This document shows, piece by piece, positions 5,942 through 11,753 of a stretch of DNA of 11,753 bases. The notes beneath the pieces were generated by a model. That model was not told where the DNA came from, ran no database searches, and saw nothing but the letters and a program-made list of their open reading frames with translations. The translations under genes were made by a program, and so were the position numbers. This DNA comes from Bacillota bacterium (GTDB lineage Bacteria; Bacillota; Clostridia; Oscillospirales; Acutalibacteraceae). Where the stretch lies: contig JAEZFF010000031.1 of assembly GCA_023417635.1 (NCBI GenBank), forward strand, positions 1-11,753, written 5' to 3'. Each line of letters begins with the position of its first letter. Position 1 is the first letter of the stretch.

Positions 5942-6598
5942 TTGACAAGTGAAGTTTTCCGCACTCTTTCCTATGGGATGTATGCGATTGGCGTGAAGGA
6001 TGGCAGCAGGGTTTCCGCCTGTATTGCAAATACGGTGATGCAGGTCGCAAATACGCCGAATCTTGTTTCTCTCAGCATGAATCACAGCAATTTTAGCTGT
6101 GAGTGCATTAAAAAAACAGGTATTTTTACCGTTTCTGTTTTGTCGGAAGATACTTCCGGAGCTGTAATTGGTGCTCTTGGCTTTAATTCAGGCCGGGATA
6201 CCGACAAACTTAAAAACATCAATCATCGCATCCTTGCCGAAGGTGTTCCCATTATTAAAGAAAAAATCTGCTGTTGGTTTCTTTGCCGCGTATTGAAAAG
6301 CGTAGAAACCGATACACACACGGTTTTTATTGCGAAAGTGTTGGCAGGCAGCGAATCCATTAAAGGGAAGCCGATGACTTACGAGTATTACCACAGAGTC
6401 ATAAAAGGCCGTGCCCCGAAAAATGCTCCCACATATTTGGAAGAGCCATCCACTCTTGAATCCGATGCCGAAGGATGGATTTGTACAGTATGCAGTTACA
6501 TTTACAATGATCCTTACGTTCCTTTTGAAGAACTTCCGGATGATTGGGTTTGCCCCATTTGCGGGGCGCCGAAAACAGCGTTTCGGCGAAAAGAATAG
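5942..6598 (+). CDS. hrb: High-molecular-weight rubredoxin (flavin reductase domain fused to rubredoxin)
   Basis: The product has 218 residues in two domains. Residues about 1-155 form an FMN-binding split-barrel flavin-reductase domain (LSYGMYAIGVKDG near the start; NTVMQVANTPNLVSLSMN at 30-47). Residues about 178-218 form a rubredoxin domain with C181-x2-C184 and C204-x2-C207 to hold one iron, plus DDWVCPICGAPKTAF. In Moorella thermoacetica the homologous Hrb passes NAD(P)H electrons to a flavodiiron protein that reduces oxygen or nitric oxide; the same role here is inference, as no flavodiiron gene is in view. The loop between the knuckles (YIYNDPYVPFEELP) lacks about ten residues of classic rubredoxins, and C184 is followed by Ser instead of Gly. 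The start is TTG, set by AGGAGG at 5928-5933 with 8-nt spacing; the ATG at 5938 is out of frame and soon meets a stop. Own promoter and terminator make it monocistronic. Confidence 0.92.
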   Translation: MTSEVFRTLSYGMYAIGVKDGSRVSACIANTVMQVANTPNLVSLSMNHSNFSCECIKKTGIFTVSVLSEDTSGAVIGALGFNSGRDTDKLKNINHRILAEGVPIIKEKICCWFLCRVLKSVETDTHTVFIAKVLAGSESIKGKPMTYEYYHRVIKGRAPKNAPTYLEEPSTLESDAEGWICTVCSYIYNDPYVPFEELPDDWVCPICGAPKTAFRRKE

Positions 6599-6603
6599 CA
6601 TAG

Positions 6604-6650
6604 AAAAAAGCTCAACCGATGCAGGGATGCACCGGGCGGGCTTTTTTTTT
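6604..6650 (+). terminator. Rho-independent terminator after the rubredoxin gene
   Basis: The outer stem AAAAAAGCTC (6604-6613) pairs with GGGCTTTTTT (6638-6647). The inner stem CCGATGCA (6616-6623) pairs with TGCACCGG (6628-6635) with one mismatch around a GGGA loop. Nine T end it at 6650. It begins 5 nt after the stop and lies wholly before the uracil permease start. Confidence 0.9.
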
Positions 6651-6652
6651 GA

Positions 6653-6674
6653 GTTTTTTCGCTTGCGAAAAAAC
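6653..6674. repeat. Perfect inverted repeat in the uracil permease leader
   Basis: GTTTTTTCGC (6653-6662) and its exact complement GCGAAAAAAC (6665-6674) are separated by TT. It follows directly after the terminator T-run and ends 16 nt before the permease ribosome site. No T-run follows it. It may be an RNA hairpin or a protein-binding site. Confidence 0.5.
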
Positions 6675-6702
6675 CAGGATAGAAAGAATGAGGAGAGTAA
6701 AA

Positions 6703-8037
6703 ATGGAAAAAAGAATTATTCAAGTCGAAGAACGTCCCCCGCTGCGCCAGGCGATTCCGCTCAGCATCCAACACATGTTTGCAATGTTTGGTGCATCTGT
6801 GCTGGTTCCTTCTCTGTTTGGCATCAACCCAGCCATTGTGCTGCTGATGAACGGCCTTGGAACGCTGTTCTTTATCTGGATTACAAAGGGAAGAGCCCCG
6901 GCATACCTTGGCTCCAGTTTTGCGTTCATTGGCCCGGCACTGATTATCATGACAAAATATGAAGCGTCCGGTATGACGCACATGCAGGCATTTTCCGTAG
7001 CACAAAGTGGTTTTGTTGTTGTTGGTATTGCCGGAAGCATACTGGCGGCAGTTGTGTACCGCTTTGGCACAAAGTGGATTGACATAATTCTCCCGCCAGC
7101 CGCCATGGGGCCGGTTGTAGCTCTCATCGGTCTTGAGCTTGCAGGCAATGCCGCAAGCAACGGCGGCCTGATAGCAACGGCAAAAGCGCCGATTAACCCT
7201 AAAAACGTGATTGTGTTTTTTGTTACAATCAGTGTCGCTGTGCTTGGCTCCATGCTGTTCCGTAAGTTCCTTGCCGCCATTTCGATTCTGGTTTCCATCC
7301 TGGTCGGCTATCTTACGGCAGCTGGCCTCGGACTGATTAACTTTGCGCCGGTGCGGGAAGCGAGCGTTTTCTCCCTTCCGCATTTTCAGCTGGCCAATTT
7401 CAACCACCCGGACGCCATGCTGACCATGCTGCCGGTTATTCTGGTCATTGCTTCCGAACACATCGGGCACCAGATTGTTACCAGCAAAGTTGTCGGCAGA
7501 GACCTGCTGAAAGATCCTGGCCTGCATCGTTCCCTTTTGGGCGACAATATTTCCACTATGGTTTCCGGCCTTATCGGTTCGGTGCCAACCACAACATACG
7601 GCGAAAATATCGGCGTTATGGCAATGACGGGCGTTTACAGCGTTTGGGTCATTGGCGGCGCGGCTGCGCTTTCTATTCTTTGCGGTGTTATGGGCAAAAT
7701 GAGCGCTTTAATCGCTACCATTCCGCAGCCGGTTATCGGCGGAATATCCTTCCTCCTTTACGGCATGATTGGTGCTTCCGGTCTGCGCATTCTGGTAGAT
7801 AAAAAGGTTGATTATGACAAACCGCGCAACCAGATTCTTACAGCGATTGTATTGGTGACCGGCCTTTCCGGCGTAAGTCTGGAAATCGGTCAGATTCAGC
7901 TGAAAGGCATGGTCCTCGCGTGTGTTGTCGGTATGCTCCTCGGCCTTGTTTTCTGGATTTTCGACAAGCTCCATATTTCAAATGACTATGAAGAACAATC
8001 TGCTGAAAAAGCACAAGAGGCAGCAGAAGCGGAATAG
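6703..8037 (+). CDS. uraA: Uracil permease (NCS2 nucleobase:cation symporter)
   Basis: This membrane transporter imports uracil, probably with protons, for pyrimidine salvage. From ATG 6703 it has 444 residues with about 14 hydrophobic segments, normal for the family. Diagnostic sites: QHMFAMFGASVLVP in helix 1, SSFAFIGP in helix 3, SEHIGH with Glu252 and His256, and VPTTTYGENIGV with Glu301. The spacings 252-256 and 252-301 equal those of the substrate and proton residues Glu241, His245 and Glu290 of E. coli UraA, favouring uracil over xanthine or urate. An upstream in-frame start at 6619 lies inside the preceding terminator, whereas ATG 6703 follows AGGAG at 6691-6695 with correct spacing. 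No good promoter is visible between terminator and gene, so control is unclear. The symbol pyrP is also used in Firmicutes. The C-terminal tail (about 430-444) is rich in Glu and Ala and cytoplasmic. Confidence 0.95.
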   Translation: MEKRIIQVEERPPLRQAIPLSIQHMFAMFGASVLVPSLFGINPAIVLLMNGLGTLFFIWITKGRAPAYLGSSFAFIGPALIIMTKYEASGMTHMQAFSVAQSGFVVVGIAGSILAAVVYRFGTKWIDIILPPAAMGPVVALIGLELAGNAASNGGLIATAKAPINPKNVIVFFVTISVAVLGSMLFRKFLAAISILVSILVGYLTAAGLGLINFAPVREASVFSLPHFQLANFNHPDAMLTMLPVILVIASEHIGHQIVTSKVVGRDLLKDPGLHRSLLGDNISTMVSGLIGSVPTTTYGENIGVMAMTGVYSVWVIGGAAALSILCGVMGKMSALIATIPQPVIGGISFLLYGMIGASGLRILVDKKVDYDKPRNQILTAIVLVTGLSGVSLEIGQIQLKGMVLACVVGMLLGLVFWIFDKLHISNDYEEQSAEKAQEAAEAE

Positions 8038-8056
8038 TTTCAAGAAACTTAGGCTG

Positions 8057-8074
8057 GAGCGGCATATGTCGCTC
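8057..8074 (+). other. Weak hairpin after uracil permease, possible terminator remnant
   Basis: GAGCGGCA (8057-8064) pairs with TGTCGCTC (8067-8074) with one G-T wobble and a 2-nt gap. No T-run follows, so efficient intrinsic termination is doubtful. The 201-bp stretch 8038-8238 otherwise holds a near direct repeat and the transketolase promoter. Confidence 0.35.
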
Positions 8075-8149
8075 GGCTAGAGGCAATTCCTGTTTCTGTT
8101 AAAATTCTATAAATTCGCGTCGGGGATTTGTCGGTAATTCTAAAAAGTA

Positions 8150-8178
8150 TTGAATGTGCATCGAAAATATTCTATAAT
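8150..8178 (+). promoter_or_regulatory. Sigma-A promoter of the transketolase genes
   Basis: TTGAAT (8150-8155), a 17-bp spacer and a perfect TATAAT (8173-8178). The start near 8185 leaves a leader of about 54 nt with no recognised riboswitch. Confidence 0.8.
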
Positions 8179-8238
8179 AAATTCGGTTATACTGGTTATC
8201 AAGACTGCAGCTAGTACTGTAGAATTTAGGAGGTCAGA

Positions 8239-9084
8239 ATGGAACAGCAAGAGAAAAGGGCACTGAAAATTGCTGCCTGCAAAATCCGTATGGGTGCAAT
8301 CGACGGTGTTTATCACGCACAATCCGGTCATCCGGGCGGCTCGCTTTCAGCCGCTGACATTTTTGCTTATCTTTATTTTAAGGAAATGAATGTTGACCCG
8401 AAAGACCCGAAGGCGGCAGGCCGTGACCGCTTTGTCCTTTCGAAAGGACACACTTGCCCGGGCCTTTACGCCGCTTTGGCGCTTAAGGGCTATTTTCCAA
8501 TGGACGAACTGAAAAAGCTCCGCCATATTGGCGCAATGCTTCAGGGCCATCCAGACATGAAGGGAACCCCGGGTATTGATATGAGCACCGGTTCGCTTGG
8601 CCAGGGCATTTCCGCAGCCTGCGGTATGGCAATGGCGGGTAAACTGGATCAGAAATCTTACCGTGTTTACTGCCTGCTGGGCGACGGTGAAATTGACGAA
8701 GGCCAGGTCTGGGAAGCCTCTATGTTCGCGGCGCATCATAATCTGGACAACCTCTGCCTTGTTGTAGACAACAACGGTCTGCAGATTGACGGTCCGGTCG
8801 AGGATGTCGCTGGCCCCGGCCCGATTGACGAAAAGTTCAAAGCTTTCGGTTTTGATGTGCAGAAAATCAACGGCCATGATTTTGATGAAATTGAGGCTGC
8901 TTTCAACCACGCAAAAACTGTGAAGGGCAAGCCAAGTGTCATCGTTGCAAAGACAATTAAGGGCAAAGACGTTTCCTATATGGAAAATCAGGTGGGCTGG
9001 CATGGAAAGGCCCCGAATGACGAGCAGTATCAGATTGCTATGCAGGAACTGAAAAAGATACTGTCCGGACTGGAGGCGGAATAA
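8239..9084 (+). CDS. Transketolase, N-terminal subunit (TPP-binding)
   Basis: This is the first half of a split transketolase, which moves two-carbon ketol units between sugar phosphates in the non-oxidative pentose phosphate pathway. The product has 281 residues, typical for the stand-alone N-terminal subunit. Seen: SGHPGGSLSAADI (29-41, His31), SKGHTCPGLYAAL (68-80, His71), STGSLGQGIS (116-125), and the TPP/metal motif starting at GDGE (148-151) and ending with NN (178-179). It cannot work alone because the pyrimidine-binding domain with the catalytic glutamate lies on the next gene. ATG 8239 follows AGGAGG by 5 nt. Its stop TAA is immediately followed by the ATG of the partner, which implies co-translation and matched amounts of the two chains. 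It could instead be specialised toward a related ketol transfer, as for many archaeal and clostridial split enzymes, but the motifs are those of transketolase. Confidence 0.95.
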   Translation: MEQQEKRALKIAACKIRMGAIDGVYHAQSGHPGGSLSAADIFAYLYFKEMNVDPKDPKAAGRDRFVLSKGHTCPGLYAALALKGYFPMDELKKLRHIGAMLQGHPDMKGTPGIDMSTGSLGQGISAACGMAMAGKLDQKSYRVYCLLGDGEIDEGQVWEASMFAAHHNLDNLCLVVDNNGLQIDGPVEDVAGPGPIDEKFKAFGFDVQKINGHDFDEIEAAFNHAKTVKGKPSVIVAKTIKGKDVSYMENQVGWHGKAPNDEQYQIAMQELKKILSGLEAE

Positions 9085-10029
9085 ATGGCTGAGATGGTTA
9101 AAAAGGCAACCCGTGAGAGCTATGGCCTCACATTAGTCGAACTGGGCAAAACCAATCCGAACATTGTCGCTTTGGATGCAGACCTTGCAGAAGCTACAAA
9201 ATCCATATTTTTCAAAAAAGCATTTCCGGAGCGCTTTATTGACTGCGGCATTGCCGAGTGCAATATGATTGGCGTTGCGGCAGGCCTTGCAACCTGCGGA
9301 AAAATTCCGTTTGCAAGTTCGTTTGCCATGTTTTCCGCCGGCCGTGCATTTGAGCAGGTCCGCAATTCCGTCGGTTACCCGCACCTGAACGTAAAGATTG
9401 TTGGTTCTCATGCAGGCATTTCCGTTGGTGAAGACGGCGCGACGCATCAGTGCTTGGAAGATATTGCACTGATGCGTACAATTCCGGGCATGGTCGTTCT
9501 GAACCCGGCAGACCACTATGAGATGTGCGCTGCTGTTAAAGCCGCCGCTGCTTATAACGGCCCGGTTTATCTCCGCCTTGGCCGCCTTGCGGTTGAGAGC
9601 TTCAACAACAATGACGATTATAAATTTGAAATCGGCAAGGGCATTACCCTTCGCAATGGCAAAGATGTTACCATCATTGCAACGGGCCTTATGGTCTCGC
9701 GTGCACTGGAAGCTGTAAAGCAGCTGGAAAAAGACGGCATTGACGCACGTCTTATCAACATCCATACCATTAAGCCGATTGACCGTGAAATTATTGCCAA
9801 AGCAGCAAAAGAAACCGGCAGAATTATCACGGTGGAAGAGCACAATGTGATTGGCGGACTTGGCGATGCTGTAAGCAGCGTTGTCTGTGAAGAGCATCCG
9901 GTTCCGGTCACGAAGATCGGCGTGAACGACGAGTTCGGCCACTCCGGCCCGGCTGTTGACCTTTTGGAAAAGTACGGCCTTTGTGCTTCTCATATTGTGG
10001 AAGTTACTAAAAAAGTTCTCGGCAAATAA
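9085..10029 (+). CDS. Transketolase, C-terminal subunit
   Basis: This second half of the split transketolase has 314 residues, normal for the subunit. It carries the pyrimidine-binding domain and the C-terminal domain. GIAECNM (55-61) supplies Glu58, which activates the TPP aminopyrimidine in this family. FASSFAMFSAGRAFEQVRNSV (77-97 region) and VGEDGATHQ (114-122, His121) are typical active-site segments, and ITVEEHNVIGGLGDAV marks the C-terminal domain. DXP synthase shares the fold but is a single long chain, so transketolase is preferred. The start codon directly abuts the previous stop; GGAGG lies 8 nt upstream inside the preceding gene. A strong hairpin terminator follows 11 nt after the stop. 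Confidence 0.95.
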   Translation: MAEMVKKATRESYGLTLVELGKTNPNIVALDADLAEATKSIFFKKAFPERFIDCGIAECNMIGVAAGLATCGKIPFASSFAMFSAGRAFEQVRNSVGYPHLNVKIVGSHAGISVGEDGATHQCLEDIALMRTIPGMVVLNPADHYEMCAAVKAAAAYNGPVYLRLGRLAVESFNNNDDYKFEIGKGITLRNGKDVTIIATGLMVSRALEAVKQLEKDGIDARLINIHTIKPIDREIIAKAAKETGRIITVEEHNVIGGLGDAVSSVVCEEHPVPVTKIGVNDEFGHSGPAVDLLEKYGLCASHIVEVTKKVLGK

Positions 10030-10040
10030 AAGTGCATACA

Positions 10041-10072
10041 AAAGGGCCGCGGGAAATTTTCCGCGGCCCTTT
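10041..10072 (+). terminator. Hairpin terminator shared by transketolase and mntP
   Basis: A perfect 12-bp GC-rich stem (AAAGGGCCGCGG at 10041-10052 with its complement at 10061-10072) with an 8-nt loop. The flanking T-runs are short on both strands (TTTCT rightward; TTTTG leftward). It lies between convergent genes, so it probably acts in both directions. Confidence 0.8.
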
Positions 10073-10092
10073 CTGCATCCTGGAGGATGTGC

Positions 10093-10683
10093 TCAGCCGC
10101 CAAAAAACATATGGTCAATAAATATTTTCACACCCATGCCGATGAGGACGATCCCGCCGATAATTTCCGCGCGCCCGGCTAAAATGGTGCCAAATTTTTT
10201 TCCGATATAAACGCCGGCATACGAAATCACAAAGGTAATCAGCCCAATTATCAAAACGGAAATCATCATCAGAAAAGGTGTGGAAGCATGAACGGCAGAA
10301 GGCAGGATAATCCCTGTTGCCAGTGCGTCGATGCTTGTGGCAATGCCCAGAGTAAGCAAAGTACGCAGCGGAATATCATTTTGCCGCATGCATTCAGCAT
10401 TTTGTTTTTTCTTTTTTCTGGATTCCAGTATCATGTTTGTGCCGAGGTAGCTCAGTAAAATCAAGGCAATCCAGTGATCTACAGCACTGATGAAGCTTTC
10501 TCCGGCTTTCCCTACAAGCCAGCCGATGGTAGGCATTACGGACTGAAAAAGTCCAAAGCAGAGAGCAATTTTGAGAGCAAAGCGCGGGGTGACTTTTTTG
10601 GTCACGGCGCCGTTTGTAATACTAACGGCAAAAGCATCCATTGCAAGACCAACTGCAATGCCGCAAACTGAAATGTAATCCAT
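10093..10683 (-). CDS. mntP: Manganese efflux pump MntP
   Basis: This inner-membrane exporter lowers toxic manganese. The product has 196 residues and about six hydrophobic helices. The two internally repeated signatures AVGLAMDAFAVSI (10-22) and GIATSIDALATG (113-124) place Asp16 and Asp119 in the membrane, corresponding to acidic residues needed by E. coli MntP. A basic, polar loop (KKKKQNAECMRQ, 90-101) splits the two repeats. ATG 10683 follows GGAGG by 5 nt. The 5' leader from the predicted promoter is only about 40 nt, too short for the yybP-ykoY manganese riboswitch that often controls such genes. I also saw no clear MntR box, so regulation is unknown. It converges on the transketolase genes and diverges from hisH. 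Confidence 0.95.
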   Translation of the reverse strand: MDYISVCGIAVGLAMDAFAVSITNGAVTKKVTPRFALKIALCFGLFQSVMPTIGWLVGKAGESFISAVDHWIALILLSYLGTNMILESRKKKKQNAECMRQNDIPLRTLLTLGIATSIDALATGIILPSAVHASTPFLMMISVLIIGLITFVISYAGVYIGKKFGTILAGRAEIIGGIVLIGMGVKIFIDHMFFGG

Positions 10684-10730
10684 GTGGCCCTCCGAAATTA
10701 AAGCAAAGTTTAGAAAGACATATAAAATAA

Positions 10731-10759
10731 ATATTATCCGCTGTAGGCCGAAATGTCAA
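10731..10759 (-). promoter_or_regulatory. Sigma-A promoter of mntP
   Basis: On the minus strand a perfect TTGACA (10759-10754), a 17-bp spacer and TAATAT (10736-10731). It diverges from the hisH promoter with 27 bp between the -35 boxes. Confidence 0.8.
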
Positions 10760-10786
10760 GAATACGGCTCTAAAGCATTCAGGGTC

Positions 10787-10815
10787 TTGCCTGCCTGACA
10801 GTTTTATGCTATACT
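10787..10815 (+). promoter_or_regulatory. Predicted promoter of hisH-hisF
   Basis: TTGCCT (10787-10792), a 17-bp spacer and TATACT (10810-10815). The leader of about 28 nt leaves no room for a histidine T-box or attenuator. Confidence 0.7.
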
Positions 10816-10849
10816 CTGATAAACTATAAAAGCGTAGGGGGTAAAAACT

Positions 10850-11461
10850 GTGATTGCTGTGCTGGATTACGGTGCTGGAAATCTGCTGAATGTGGAAAAG
10901 GCACTGCGCTTCATAGGGTGTGACCCCGCTGTAACTTCTGACCCGGAAGTGCTGAGTGCTGCCAATGCTGCCGTACTGCCCGGTGTGGGTGCGTTTGGCA
11001 GTGCAATGGGTTCCCTGCAGCAGTCGGGTCTTGTTCTACCGCTGCTGAATTTTATTGGCTCAGGGCGCCCGTTTCTCGGTATCTGCCTTGGGCTGCAGCT
11101 CCTTTTTGAAGAAAGTGAAGAAACACCGGGCGTCAAGGGCCTTGGTGTGCTGAAGGGGAAAATATGCCGGTTTCCCGAGAAAACCGGCCTCAAAGTCCCG
11201 CATATTGGCTGGAATTCATTAAATCTGAAAACGCAAGGCGGCTTTTTTGCTGGTCTGGAAGAGAACCCTTATGTCTATTTTGTCCACTCCTATTATTTAA
11301 AAGCCGCTGAACGCGGCATTGTTGCGGCCACAGCAGAATATGGCGTGGAATTTGATGCCGCCGTGCAGGAAAAAAATATTACCGCCGTGCAGTTTCACCC
11401 GGAAAAAAGCGGCCGGGCCGGGCTGCAGATGCTTCGTAATTTTGCGGTGTCTATTGGGTGA
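10850..11461 (+). CDS. hisH: Imidazole glycerol phosphate synthase, glutaminase subunit HisH
   Basis: HisH hydrolyses glutamine and channels ammonia to HisF in the fifth step of histidine synthesis, which also releases the purine precursor AICAR. The product has 203 residues, the usual length for a class I glutamine amidotransferase of this type. Seen: DYGAGNLLNV (6-15), LPGVGAFG (43-50, oxyanion region), nucleophile Cys79 in GICLGLQ, and His183 and Glu185 in QFHPEKS completing the triad. The start is GTG 10850, set by AGGGGG at 10836-10841 with 8-nt spacing. Its own promoter shows this is the first gene of its transcript, so no other his gene precedes it. hisF follows 18 nt downstream. Confidence 0.97.
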   Translation: MIAVLDYGAGNLLNVEKALRFIGCDPAVTSDPEVLSAANAAVLPGVGAFGSAMGSLQQSGLVLPLLNFIGSGRPFLGICLGLQLLFEESEETPGVKGLGVLKGKICRFPEKTGLKVPHIGWNSLNLKTQGGFFAGLEENPYVYFVHSYYLKAAERGIVAATAEYGVEFDAAVQEKNITAVQFHPEKSGRAGLQMLRNFAVSIG

Positions 11462-11479
11462 AGAGGAGGAAAACGGCAG

Positions 11480-11753
11480 ATGTATGCAAAACGAATTATT
11501 CCATGCCTGGATGTGAAAGATGGACGTGTGGTGAAAGGCACGTCTTTTATCAATCTCCGCGACGCAGGCGACCCAGTGCAGGCGGCGGAAGAATACGACC
11601 GGCAGGGTGCGGATGAGTTGGTGTTCCTCGATATTACCGCCACGTCGGATGCACGCAAAACGACAGTGGAAATGGTGCGGAAAGTAGCAGAGCGGATCTT
11701 TATTCCCTTTACGGTGGGTGGGGGAATTCGGACCGTGGAAGACTTCAGCACGA
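11480..11753 (+). CDS. hisF: Imidazole glycerol phosphate synthase, cyclase subunit HisF (partial, runs off the window)
   Basis: HisF is a TIM-barrel cyclase that uses ammonia from HisH to convert PRFAR into imidazole glycerol phosphate and AICAR. Only the first 91 codons are present, of about 250 in the family. RIIPCLDVKDGRVVKG (5-20) contains the catalytic Asp11. ELVFLDITA and PFTVGGGIRTVEDF show the next barrel strands and the first phosphate-binding loop. ATG 11480 follows AGGAGG at 11464-11469 with a 10-nt gap. An 18-nt gap from hisH indicates one operon and coordinated synthesis of the two subunits. No frameshift is seen up to the edge. Confidence 0.97.
   Translation, partial: MYAKRIIPCLDVKDGRVVKGTSFINLRDAGDPVQAAEEYDRQGADELVFLDITATSDARKTTVEMVRKVAERIFIPFTVGGGIRTVEDFST

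Noticed and set aside
4517..6085. 522-codon open frame antisense to rarA and the start of the rubredoxin gene
   Set aside because: It is in register with both sense genes, has a composition typical of a shadow frame (rich in Arg, His and Asn), and lies opposite two well-supported proteins.
6552..6588. Two hairpins (GCCCC/GGGGC and CGCCGAAA/TTTCGGCG) near the end of the rubredoxin gene
   Set aside because: They fall inside codons for the second iron-binding knuckle and the basic tail, have no T-run, and the true terminator lies after the stop codon.
6619..6702. N-terminal extension of the uracil permease by 28 residues
   Set aside because: It lies inside the terminator hairpin and the inverted repeat. 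The ATG at 6703 has a proper ribosome site and gives the normal family length.
6514..7527. 337-codon antisense frame opposite the rubredoxin-permease junction
   Set aside because: It is in register with the permease gene, rich in His, Gln and Asn, and runs backwards through the terminator at 6604-6650, so it is a shadow.

Overview
The window looks like chromosomal DNA of an anaerobic, Gram-positive Firmicute of class Clostridia, probably of the Oscillospiraceae/Ruminococcaceae type. That placement is inferred from gene content and protein style: a transketolase split into two genes, a flavin reductase-rubredoxin fusion, a Firmicute-type RarA, strong AGGAGG ribosome binding sites, frequent TTG/GTG starts, and sigma-A promoters with 16-17 bp spacers. 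Most of it is housekeeping metabolism. I found no tRNA, rRNA, CRISPR array, transposase, phage gene or recognised riboswitch, and no convincing new defence or biosynthetic system.

Layout. Bases 1-293 (+) hold the end (or possibly all) of a zinc-ribbon protein, closed by a strong hairpin terminator. Bases 344-1427 (-) hold a small, AT-rich group: a four-helix membrane protein, an XRE-type repressor, and a DUF3784-like membrane protein. The repressor has a near-consensus promoter overlapped by a 38-bp imperfect palindrome that looks like its operator. Bases 1471-2885 (-) hold a two-gene unit: nth (endonuclease III) with a GNAT acetyltransferase joined by an ATGA stop/start overlap. Divergent promoters at 2978-3069 serve nth leftward and glyA rightward.

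From 3104 to 10029 all genes read rightward as separate short units: glyA; rarA; a high-molecular-weight rubredoxin; uracil permease; and the transketolase N- and C-terminal halves. Clear hairpin terminators follow glyA, the rubredoxin gene and the transketolase pair. Between 10093 and 10683 mntP (manganese efflux) reads leftward and converges on the transketolase terminator. Divergent from mntP, hisH and the first part of hisF (cut by the window edge) start a histidine-biosynthesis unit.

Working together. HisH and HisF form the two-subunit imidazole glycerol phosphate synthase. The two transketolase halves form one TPP enzyme of the non-oxidative pentose phosphate pathway. GlyA supplies glycine and one-carbon units, and uracil permease supplies pyrimidine salvage. 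Nth and RarA serve base excision repair and replication-fork maintenance. The XRE/membrane-protein group is the part most like an accessory, possibly mobile, regulatory module of unknown purpose. The longest gene-free stretch is 218 bp (2886-3103), so no stretch exceeds 300 bases.
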